From: Sciurus carolinensis
Taxonomy: Eukaryota > Chordata > Mammalia > Rodentia > Sciuridae
Direction: 5' to 3'
NCBI RefSeq assembly: GCF_902686445.1
Contig: NW_025920104.1
Location: forward strand, 4,278,001 to 4,342,000
Length of the DNA: 64,000 bases
The stretch's first letter is position 1. Each line of letters starts with the position of its first letter. The position numbers and the translations under genes were made by a program. The notes under the pieces are model-generated. The model was given only the letters and a program-made list of their open reading frames with translations. It was not told where the DNA came from and ran no database searches. Below, one piece after another: positions 23,227 through 33,053 of the stretch.

Positions 23227-24002
23227 ATTCGTGGCATGCTGGTAGTGGATAAGACTCTCCAAGAAATAGAATGATGCTAAAATCAGAAAATGCATGAGGA
23301 TATACTCTTCCTGCTCACTAAGGCCTATCACTCTTTTGGCTGCTGTTTAATGTGTCCTCTTGGATATCAAGTTTTGTCCACTTTGGGTATTCACGTTTGT
23401 TATTGAGTCTGATGATTTAGACTAAATGTCTGATATTGATTGAGGTGCACTCTTGATCTCGAGAGCCATTCATCAGTGCTGCATGTCCCACGTTTCCATT
23501 GACGGTCAGTGAAGTAGAGGGTGTGGTTTAAAGAAAGCTTTTCCTCAGTGGCCTTGTGCTGAAAAAACTACAAATCAGCATATTTATCATCAGCTGACCT
23601 TCCATGCAATAGGAAAGAGCAAGGAATTGGCAAAGGCAATTAGGAATTAGGGTCAGACACAATGGGTGCTCACAGAATGATCTGGCACTGAATACCGACT
23701 CATCCTGTACAGTATGTTGAAGCTGAACAAATGTCCTGGAATTTGGACATACACCTTTAACAAATTCATTTTGTTAGTGTCCCTTCACTAAAGTTTGTTT
23801 CAGCACCATCAAACTTCTGCTTTTTAGGCCCCCACAAAGGTCCTTACTCTTCCTTGCAGAGTATTCAGCCTTGACATTTTGTGCCATTCCTCTTGCAGCA
23901 CAATGCATATTCACCTATGGTATTCTAACCTGTGAAAATGTGTTCAGCATTCCAAGAGAAGGCTCTCACTTCTTCCACTGGCTTGTGCTCTACATCCTAC
24001 AG

Positions 24003-24122
24003 GGCCTGGTAATAGGACACTTGGCCAAACTCACAGGGCCTGGTGCCACAGAGGCACTCATCCTATCAACAGAATAAACCATTAGGTGAAGAGTCATTGG
24101 CTAGGCATTTCAGCATCTGTAG
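24003..24122 (+). pseudogene. Array exon-like block C, unit 5 (frameshifted)
   Basis: 120 bp: 1 bp lost in the AATTCTCAG region (now AAACTCACAG), with stops in the shifted frame. AG/GT borders remain. Confidence 0.5.
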
Positions 24123-26172
24123 GTGAGTTGAAATTCCTCTGAAAAGTCACCTATGTCAAATTGTGAGTGCAGCCCAGTTGTAAGGCAGTATGCAATGTGG
24201 TTGTCCCTGGCAGGTGGAGAGATCACAGTACATCTCTACTTGCCTGGAAATTTCCTCCTGTCCTCCTTTCAACGTACTCAGGGAATGACTCCCTGATCTC
24301 CCTGTGAGCCATCACAGCAGCCAGTAACCTCCACTGGTAAGAACAACTCCCCAGGTTGCAGCTATCTCCTGTTTTGGCAATCATGGATAGGAGGGGCAAA
24401 GGAGCGAACTGACTGTGATGTTTCCCAATTCAAGGAGTACCTAATGCATGGAGTTGTGATGCACGCTCCCCTTCTCTCTGCTGTCATCAGCGAAAATGCC
24501 TCGTGCGTGCTAGGGCCCTAGGTGAGTTTCCTAACTCGGCCAAATCCCTGTGTATTCCAAGGCCTAGAGTCGTGGTTTTAGAGGAGAATGCCAATGGGAC
24601 TGGTGGTAAGTGGGTGACCCACGTGTCCTCATGCAATCTCCATCCTTGCCTTGTCCCCTGTCCTCATGGAGGCTCACTGCCCACAGCATGATCTAGGTTA
24701 CCGGGCTGTCATGGTGACTGGTGTGGCCAAACCAGAACAGCGCCACCTTGCAATACTGGAGGGTAGTTTGATCTGTCAGTGTTCATCGGGTTCCCTGTCC
24801 TTTCTGGACCAGGAAAGATCCATGGCTGATCTGCTGCACCCCACCCCATACACCCCATAGCTACACCTCAAGTTGGCCAAGAATTTAGAATCCCATTTAT
24901 TGAAAAATCGAACCCCTGACCCTCTCACCCTTCCTCTTTACTCTTACCATCACCAAGGAGCTGGTGCTCCTTTCAATGGCGCTCTGAAGCAGCCAGAATC
25001 AGAAGCCTCTCTGGTTCCCATGTGAACTGTAAAGCCACTGCCTTCTCAGTGATTCCCCTCTATGACTTCAAGGACTGTCTTTAGTGCAGGCACAAGGTCA
25101 CAGATGCCATTCCTCAATATCCAGATGGCCTCAAAATTGGAGAAAACTTCTGGGGAGAGAAAAAGTGTGTGCTCCAATCAGAGCCTAGAACCTCTGTTCC
25201 CTTTACACCCATCATGCCCGAAACCTGCCCATTCCACTGAGAATACAGTCACTCTCCCATCTTTTGCTCTCATGACACGGGAGCACTGGAAACCAAAATG
25301 AGGCCATTTTCAGAGAGGAACGGATTGCATTTGAAGGACTGAGAGTTCACGGATATGACATTGAGCCTCTTAACTCCCTCCATTGAATTTTAAGAGAAAG
25401 AGCAGCAAAAGTATCTACTGGCACTGGACATTGAATGAGGAAGTTTTTTGTTTTTTTTTGTTTTTTTTTTTTGCTTTTTGTTATTCCTGCCACCATATAT
25501 CAGTCCTTGGACCGCAGATCCCGAGAGCAATCAAACTTCCCCTTAACTGTGTAAATTTACTCCCATGGTCCGGCTGTGTTTCTGAGGCATTTCCTCATTT
25601 AGGGAAAAAGTTTTGCCCAGGAAAAACAATTTCCTGTACCTCACCCATAAATGAGATAGAATTCCAGATTCAGCACCTCTGAATCTGGTTTGTGCATTTG
25701 ACCCAGATATCTCCTGGGTAGAAATTGTCCAAGGAAAATGCCAGGAAGAAAAACAAGACTGAGGAAGGAATCAGCAGATTTTGAGATGAAGGTCTAGGGA
25801 TTGAGGTGGGAATGATCCCAGAACTCTCCCTTGATAAAAACAACCTGAGCATACTCTGATTCCCACATAGGCCTGCCTCTCCTCCTGCTATCCCCAGGCT
25901 CCATGCTCACTGATACATTTTTCTGCTCAGTGATCAGCTACAACCCTTCTCCTGCATCAATAGTCAGCAATAAAGTTTTTCCCTCATGTCTCACATCTAG
26001 ATTTCCATCTTGACGTGCACCAAATATTCCTTGCAGGATTGTTGTGGTAAGGAATATGAAGAGCTCCTTAGGAACTTGTATTCATATGGAGTTAAGTTTT
26101 CTGCAGAGAATTTGACAGATTCAGATGAGTTGGGGATCTATACCATATATCAAAGGGTCCCCTGCAAAAGTT

Positions 26173-26240
26173 AGGAGATAGCTTTTCTTGGAGAGTGCTC
26201 AGCTAACATGCCAAAGGACCATGCTTCGAATCCCCAGACC
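26173..26240 (+). other. tRNA-Val-like element, unit 5 end
   Basis: GGAGATAGCTTTTCTTGGAGAGTGCTCAGCTAACATGCC...GCTTCGAATCCCCAGACC. Confidence 0.5.
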
Positions 26241-26496
26241 TTCAGACAATGCGGGGACTCAAGAACTCTTTTGAAAATGCCAACCATCACCTCTCATCAT
26301 CTTTTCCCTCTTTTCACCTACTGAATCGGCACACTTGAGAAAGAACCAGGTGGACATGAAAGTCGTTTCCAATCAGACTTTCAGCATGAAACTAACCTTA
26401 GACATAGCAGTACTTTCACGGACACCAGCATTTCCTACCATGAGATGTTCCTTGACCTAAGACCACTCGCAGGAACACATTGCTTAGCTCAAACTC

Positions 26497-26784
26497 ATGA
26501 GTATGCTCTTTGGGTTGTATCATCAGCAGGTTCTTGAAGAAGATGCTCCCCATGTTGCAAATGGCACAATCTTCCAAATGGCAACTGCACGAGTCTTGGG
26601 CAAATACCTGGTTTCTTGGGCAAACTACAGCCACTGTGCTCCTGACGTGGAATTGCACAGCCCAGCACTTTCCATGTGCACCTCCATGGCAAATGCCAAA
26701 GCAGGAGGTGAGGATCAAAGAGAGTTGCTTTGGCCCAGGCTTTTCTCACTCAATTTTCCTTGGATTGGGCTGCAAATGTCTTGA
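26497..26784 (+). other. Array piece A, open copy (unit 6), 95 codons
   Basis: Homologous to the open copies in units 2 and 7 (LYHQQVLEEDAPHVANGT ... ALSMCTSMANAKAGGED), one codon shorter in the EED region, so the length change kept the frame. Donor-like GCAGGAG|GTGAGG at 26707/26708. Function unknown. Confidence 0.35.
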
Positions 26785-27034
26785 AGTCAAATTGGATGAT
26801 TTGGACATGCATACACATTTGCTCCTGCTGAGAGCATTCCAGAGGTACTGTGGGAATTTGCAACCAAGTCTCCCAGTTTCACTGGATGTCCAGTGTCCAG
26901 AGGAATAAAGTCCTTTTTTAGACTGTTGTTAAATTCGATGGAGGTACTGAGAAAATGCAATGTAAAATTGGGTGAAGGATATGTTGTTCTCATGTGCACT
27001 ACTTTTTTGGGACTGAGTGGATTGTGCTTTTCAG

Positions 27035-27103
27035 GGACAAGAGAGACTCAAGAAACCCTCTATGAAAGAAGTCAAACTGAATGAAGGAAAGCAGAAACAT
27101 GAG
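27035..27103 (+). other. Array exon-like block B, unit 6 (intact borders)
   Basis: 69 bp between CTTTTCAG and GTACGTGA. Translates as GQERLKKPSMKEVKLNEG... in phase 0-0: 23 codons, strongly basic (many Lys/Arg). Both splice borders match consensus well. No family recognised. Confidence 0.5.
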
Positions 27104-27902
27104 GTACGTGACATGTTGGTGGTGGATATAGCCAGTCCAAGAAATAAAAAGGATGCTAAAATCTGAAAATGCATGAGGATATACACTTCCTGCTCACTAA
27201 GGATTATCACACTTTTGGCTGTTCTTTAACATGTCCTCTTGGATATCACGTTTTGCCCATTTTGGGTACTCACATTTTTATTGAGCATGAAGTTTTGACT
27301 AAATGTCTGATATTGGTTGTGGTGCACTCTTGATCTCGAGAGCCATACATCAGTGCTTCATGTCCAACAGTGAGGTCGTTTTCATTGAAGGTCAATGGAG
27401 TAGAGTGTGTGGTTTAAAGAAAACTATTCCTTAGAGGCCTTGTGTTGAAAAAACTAAAAATCAGCATATTTGTCATCAGCTGTGCTTCCATGCAACAGGA
27501 AAGTGCAAGGAATTGGCAAGGGTATTGATGTCCTTTCGAGCAGAATTAGGGTCAGTCATGACGTGTGCTCACAGAATGATCTGGCACTGACTACCTCCTC
27601 TACCTGTACAGTATGTTGAAGTTGAAGAAATATCCTGGAATTTGGACATAGACCTTCAAGAAACCCATTTTGTTAGTGTCCATTCACTAAAGTTAGTTTT
27701 CAGCACCAAAAATCTTCTACTTTTCAGGCCTACCCAAAATGTCCTTACTCTTCCTTGCAGAATATTCAGTCTTGATGTTTGGTGCCTTTCCTCCTGCACC
27801 ATGAAGCCTGTTCACATATAGGATTCTAACCTGCGAAAATGTGTTCACCATCCAAGAGAAGGCTCTTGCTTCACCCACTGGCTTGTGCTCTGCATCTTAC
27901 AG

Positions 27903-28022
27903 GGCCTGGTAATAGGACACTTGGCCAATTCTCAGAGGGCCTGGTGCCACAGAGGCAATCATCCTGTCAACAGAATGAACCCTTGGGTGAACAGTCATTG
28001 GTAGGTATTTCAGCATCTGAAG
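27903..28022 (+). pseudogene. Array exon-like block C, unit 6 (frameshifted)
   Basis: 120 bp: 1 bp lost in CATTGG-TAGG gives TGG TAG. AG/GT borders remain. So the only full-length unit with intact A and B (unit 6) has a broken C. Confidence 0.5.
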
Positions 28023-30060
28023 GTGAGTTGAAATTCCTCTGGAAAAGTCACCCATATCAAATTGTGAGTGCAACCCAGTCATAAGGCAGTATCCAAGGTG
28101 TTTTTCCCTGGCAGGTTGAATGAGCACAGAACATCTCTCCTTGCCTGGCGGTTTTCCTACTCTCCTCCTTTCAATGTACTGAGTGAATGACTCCCTGATC
28201 TCCCTGTGAGCCATCACAGCAACCAATAACCTCCACTTGTAAGAACAACTCCCCAGGTCGCAGCTATCTCCTTTTAGGGCAATCACGGTAAGGAGGTGTA
28301 AATGACCAGACAGACTGTGATGATTCCCAATTCAAGGAGCACCTAAGGCATGGAGTTTCAATGCATGCTCCCCTGCCCTGACCTGTTATCAGTCAAATGC
28401 CTTGTGCCTGCTAGGTCCCTAGGTGAGTTTCCTAACTTGGCCAAATCCCCTGTGTTGCCATGCCCCAAAGAGTGGTTTTAGAGGACAATGCCAATGGGGC
28501 TGGTGCTCTGCTGGTGAACCATGTGTCCTCATGCAGTACTCCATCCTTGGCTGGCCCCCAGTCCTCGTGGGGGTCACTGTCCACAGCAGGATCTAGGTGA
28601 CCAGGCTGTCATAATGCCTGGTGCAGCCAAACCAGAACAGTGGCACCTAGCAGGTCAGGAATGTAGTTTGATCTGTCAGGTTTCAGTGGGGTGCCCTGTC
28701 CTGTCTGGACCCAGAAAGATCCACATCTGATCTGCTCCCCCTGCACACCCCATAGCTATACCTCAAGTGTGCCAAGAAGTCAGAATACCATTTCTTGAAA
28801 ATCATTCCCCTGGCCCTCTCTCCCTTCCTTTTCCTCTTACCATCACTGCGGAGCTGATGCTTCTTTTCAATGGTGTTCTGAAGCAGCCAGATCCAGAAGC
28901 CTCTCTGGTTGTCATGGGAATTGTGAGGCCACCGCGTTCTCAGACTGCCCCTGTATGACCTCAGACGCTGTCTGAATTTTAGGTACGAGGTCACAAAAGT
29001 CACTCCTCAATATCCAGGTGGCCCAATAATTGGAGAAAGCTTCTGGGGAGAGAGAAAGTGAGTGCTCTGACCTGTGCCTGGAACCTCTGTTCCCTTCACA
29101 CACGCCATGCCCGAAGCCTGCCCCTTCCACTGAGAATGCAGTCAGTCTCCCATCTTTTGCTGTCACAACACGGGGCCACTAGAAAACAAAAGTGAGTCTG
29201 CTTTCAGAGAGGAACATATTGCAGTTGCAGGACTGAGCCTTCCTGGAGAGGACATTCAGCCACTTGTCTCATTCCATCGAATCTTGAGAGAAAGAGCTAC
29301 AAAATTACCTAGTGGCAGGGGACATTGAATGAGGAAGTTATTTTTTGTTTGTTTTTTGTTTTTCCTACCCCCATATATCAGTCCTTCAACCCCAGAACCC
29401 GTGAGCAATCACCACTTCCCTTTAACTGTGTAAATTTAATGACAAGTTCTGGCTGTGTTTCTGACTAATTCCCTCATTTACAGAAAAAGCTTGGTGCAGG
29501 AGAAACAACTTCCTCTACCTCAGTGACAAATGAGATGTAATTGAAGATCCAGGACCTCCACTGGTTTGTGCATTTGTCCCAGATATCTACTGGGTAGAAA
29601 TTATCAAAAGAATATGCCTGGAGGAAAAACAGGACTGAGGAAGAAATCAGCACATTGTGATATGAAGGTCTTGGGATACAGGTGGAAATGATCCCAGAAA
29701 TCTCCCTTGATAAAAAAAAAAAAAGAAAACCTGAGCATATTCTGATTCCCACATAGGCCTGACTGTTATCCTGCTGCCCCCGTGCTCCATGCTTATTGAC
29801 ATATTTTTCTGCTCAGTGATCAGCCACAACACTTTTCTGCTGTGAATAGACAGGGATAACATTTTTCCCTCATATCACACATCTAGATTTCCATCTTGAC
29901 TTGCACCAAATGTTCCTTGTAGGATTATTGTGATAAAGAAGATGTCGAGCTCCTTAGGAACTTGTTGGATTCATATGGAGCTAGGTTTTCTGCAGAGAAT
30001 TTGACAGATACAGACCAGTAAGAGATCTATAGGGTACATCAAAGGGTCCCGTGCAAAGGT

Positions 30061-30130
30061 GAGGAGATAGCTCACCTTTGTAGAGTGCTCAGCTACCATG
30101 CGGAAGGACCATGGTTTACATCCCGGACCC
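30061..30130 (+). other. tRNA-Val-like element, unit 6 end
   Basis: GAGGAGATAGCTCACCTTTGTAGAGTGCTCAGCTACCATGCGGAAGGACCATGGTTTACATCCCGG. The B box is more decayed (GGTTTACATCC). Confidence 0.5.
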
Positions 30131-30384
30131 TCAGGCAAGGCGGGGACACAAGAACTCTTTTGAATATGCCAACCATCGCCTCTCATAATTTTTCCCTCTT
30201 TTCAACGACTGAACCCACACATTTGAAAAAGAACCTGTTGGACACAGAAGGCTTTTCCAAACAGACTTAAAGAATGAAGCTGATCTTAGATGTAGCAGTA
30301 CTTTCATGGACATCAACATTTCTTACTATGAGATGTTCCTTGACATGGGTCAACCCACAGGAAATCATTGCTTAGCTCAAACTC

Positions 30385-30723
30385 ATGAGTATGCTCTTTA
30401 GGTTATATCATCAGCAACTTCTTGAAGAATACGATGTTCACCAGGTTGCAAATGGCATGAACTTCCAAATGACAACTGCACGAGTCTTTGGCAAATACCC
30501 GGCTTCTTGGGCAAACTCCAGCCTCTGTGAAACTGAAGTGGAATTGCACAGCTCAGCACTTTCCATGTGCTCATCCATGGCACCTGGAAAAGCAGGAGGT
30601 GAGGAACAAAGAGAGCCACCTTTGGCCCAGGCTTTTCTCACTCAATTTTCCTTGTATTGGGCTGCAAATGTCTTGAAGTCAAAATGGATGATTTGGACAT
30701 GTATATGGGTTAGGTCCTGCTGA
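30385..30723 (+). other. Array piece A, open copy (unit 7), 112 codons
   Basis: Starts MSMLFRLYHQQLLEEYD and is open to 30723; donor-like border at 30598/30599. It is the longest version. Units 1, 3, 4 and 5 carry stops in this frame (TAG; TAA; TGA; TGA), so at most three of seven copies could encode it. No family recognised. Confidence 0.35.
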
Positions 30724-30925
30724 GAGCATTCAGGAGGATCTGGGGGAATTTGCAACCTAGTCTCCCAGTTTCATTGGATGTCCAGTGTCCAGAAGAATAA
30801 AGTCCTTTTTAGACTGTTGTTAAATTTGATGGAGGTAGTTAGGAGATGCGATGTAAAATTGGGTGAAGGATATGTTGTTCTCATGTGCACTACTGTTTTG
30901 GGACTGAGCGGATTGTGCTTTTCAG

Positions 30926-30994
30926 GGACAAGAAAGACTCAAGAAACCCTCTATGAAAGAAGTCAAACTGAATGAAGGAAAGCAGAGACACAAG
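30926..30994 (+). other. Array exon-like block B, unit 7 (intact borders)
   Basis: Same as the unit-6 block with two or three substitutions; CTTTTCAG acceptor and GTACGTGA donor. It encodes a basic 23-residue segment ending KQRHK. The next piece (C) is missing because unit 7 ends at 31724. Confidence 0.5.
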
Positions 30995-31724
30995 GTACGT
31001 GACATGTTGGTGGTGAATATAGCCAGTCCAAAAAATAAAAAGGATGCTAAAATCTGAAAATGCATGAGGATATACTCTTCCTGCTCACTTAGGCCTATCA
31101 CACTTTTGGCTGCTCTTCAACATGTCCTCTTGGATATCAACTTTTGCCCATTTGGGGTACTAGCATTTTTTATTGAGCCTGAAGATTTGATTAAATGTCT
31201 GATATTGATTGTGGTGCACTCTTGATCTTGAGAGCCATACATCTGTGCTTCATGTCCAACAGTGAGGTCGTTTTCATTGAAGGTCAATGAAGTAGAGGGT
31301 GTGGTGTAATGAAAGCTATTCCTCAGAGGCCTTGTGCTGAAAAAACTAAAAATCAGCATATTTGTCATCAGCTGTTCTTCCGTGCAATAGGAAGGAGCAA
31401 GGAATTGGCAAGGGTATTGATGTCCTTTCGAGCAGATTTAGGGTCAGTCATGATGGATGCTCACAGAATGATCTGGCACTGACTACCTCCTCTACCTGTA
31501 CAGTATGTTGAAGTTGAAGAAATATCCTGGAATTTGGACATAGACCTTCAAGAAACCCATTTTGTTAGTGTCCCTTCACTAAAGTTAGTGTTCAGAACCA
31601 AAAAACTTGTGCTCTTCTGCCCCCCCCAAAAGTCCTTACTCTTCTTTGCAGAGTATTCAGCCTTGAAGTTTGGTGCCTTTCCTCCTGCATCACAAAGCAT
31701 GTTTACTTATGGTATTCTAACCTG

Positions 31725-33053
31725 CCCACAGTACAGAGCACATAGCACAGAGACCAGAGACCAGAGCACAGACAACACAGCACAGAGCACAGAGCACAGA
31801 GCACAGTTCACAGAGGTGAAGAACAAAGTCAGAGCCCAGAGCACAGACCCAGAGTTCAGAGACAAAACAGAGTCCAGAGTAAGGAGTACAAAGCACAGAG
31901 CATAGAGATCAGAGACCAGAGCACAGACAACACAGCACAGAGCCCAGAACCCATAGGCCAGACCCAGAGTACAGAGACAAAACACAGAGCCAAGAGCCCA
32001 GAGTACAGAGCACAGAGACCACAGACCAGAGTACAGCACACAGAGCACAGAGTCCAGACCACAGAGCCCAGAGCACAGAGCACAGAGCACAGAACTCGGA
32101 GCCCAGAGATAAGAACAGAGAGCCCAGAGCATAGAACCCAGAGCAGAGAGAGAGAGTTGAAAGCACAGAGAGCAGAGCAAAGAGCACAGAGACCAAAGCA
32201 CAGAGCACAGAGCAGAGCCCAGAGCCCAGAGCTCAGAGTCCAGATCCAGAGTAGAGAAAAAGAACACAGAGACCAGAGCCTAGAATTCAAAGCACAGATT
32301 CAGAGCACACACCAGAGCACAGAACAAAGAGCAAGAGTACACAGCCATAGCACAGATCCCAGAGCAATAGTCCAGAGCCCGAGTGCAGAGTGCAGAACAC
32401 AGAGCAAGAACAAAGAGCCAGAGCACAGAGTCAGAGTCCAGAGTGCTGAGGGCAGAGCAAAGAGCACAGAGCACAGAGCAGAGAACTGATCCAGATCCCA
32501 GAGTGCACAGTACAGAGCACAGAGCCAGATCACAAAGCCAGAGTCCAGAGCACAGAGCCCAGAGAACAGAGCAGAGAGTGCAGAGTTCAGAAAGCAGAGC
32601 ACAATGACCACAGACCAGAGTACACAGCACAGAGCCCAGAGCACAGATCCAGAGTACAGTGCCAGAGTAGAGATGGAGAACAGAGCATAGAACACAGTGC
32701 CCAGAGCAAAGACTACAGAGTAAAGTGCCCAGAGCCCAGAGCACAGAGCCAAGAGCACAGAGCCAGAGGCCAGAGAAGAGAGTGCAGAGCACAGAGCCCA
32801 GAGCATAGAACACAGTGCACAGAGCACAGAACACAGAGACAGAGTCCAGAGCATAGAACACAGTGCCTAGAGCCCAGAGCATAGAACACAGTGCACAGAG
32901 CACAGAGCATAGAGTACAGAGCTCAGAGCAGAGAACACAGAGTACTTAGCCCACAGCCCAGAGCTCTGAGCCAGAGCCAGAGTACAGAGATAGGGCACAG
33001 AGTCCAGAGCCCAGAGTGCAGAGCACAGAGCCAGAGTCCAGGACCAGAGCACA
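31725..33053 (+). repeat. Satellite block 1 (CAGAGCA on plus)
   Basis: Starts at the cut end of array unit 7 and ends in GAGCACAG|TGCTCTG, a near-palindromic switch. Confidence 0.93.

Larger units (their letters stand above)
22386..26259 (+). repeat. Array unit 5
   Basis: Piece A has the same TGA as unit 4. The piece B donor is lost (ATTCGT). Piece C is frameshifted (120 bp). Otherwise it follows units 3-4 closely. T-rich run at about 25443-25473. Confidence 0.95.
26260..30148 (+). repeat. Array unit 6
   Basis: Piece A is open (26497-26784) and piece B is intact with AG/GT borders. Piece C has a 1-bp deletion giving TAG. It shares with unit 7 the GGACAAGA start of piece B and a 'TTTCGAGCAGA' variant further down. 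Confidence 0.95.
6365..31724 (+). repeat. Macrosatellite: ~6.5 tandem copies of a ~3.9-kb unit
   Basis: The same ordered sequence recurs head-to-tail. A common anchor (a homologue of ACTGAATCGGCACACTT) lies at about 6449, 10338, 14239, 18542, 22442, 26320 and 30208, giving periods of 3889, 3901, 4303, 3900, 3878 and 3888 bp. The 4303 falls to 3888 once the unit-3 LTR and its duplicated target are removed. Each unit holds gene-like pieces A, B, C and D, then a homopolymer-rich stretch and a tRNA-like element. Divergence between units is visible by eye in every line, so the array is not recently homogenised. Unit 1 is the most divergent. Units 3-5 share diagnostic variants, as do units 6-7. Confidence 0.97.
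30149..31724 (+). repeat. Array unit 7 (3' truncated)
   Basis: Pieces A (30385-30723) and B (30926-30994) are intact. Homology to the other units runs through TTACTTATGGTATTCTAACCTG and stops at 31724/31725, where heptamer satellite starts. Piece C onward is missing. Confidence 0.95.

Noticed and set aside
17247..29166. Minus-strand ORFs in region D (e.g. 17247-17507, 28912-29166) sharing a 'VEGAGFGH' segment
   Set aside because: They recur because the tandem unit recurs; splice-like borders of the unit are all on the plus strand and no domain is recognisable.
10192..30130. Functional tRNA genes
   Set aside because: B boxes are altered (GCTTCGAA, GGTTTACA), stems do not close well, and there is no clear terminator context.
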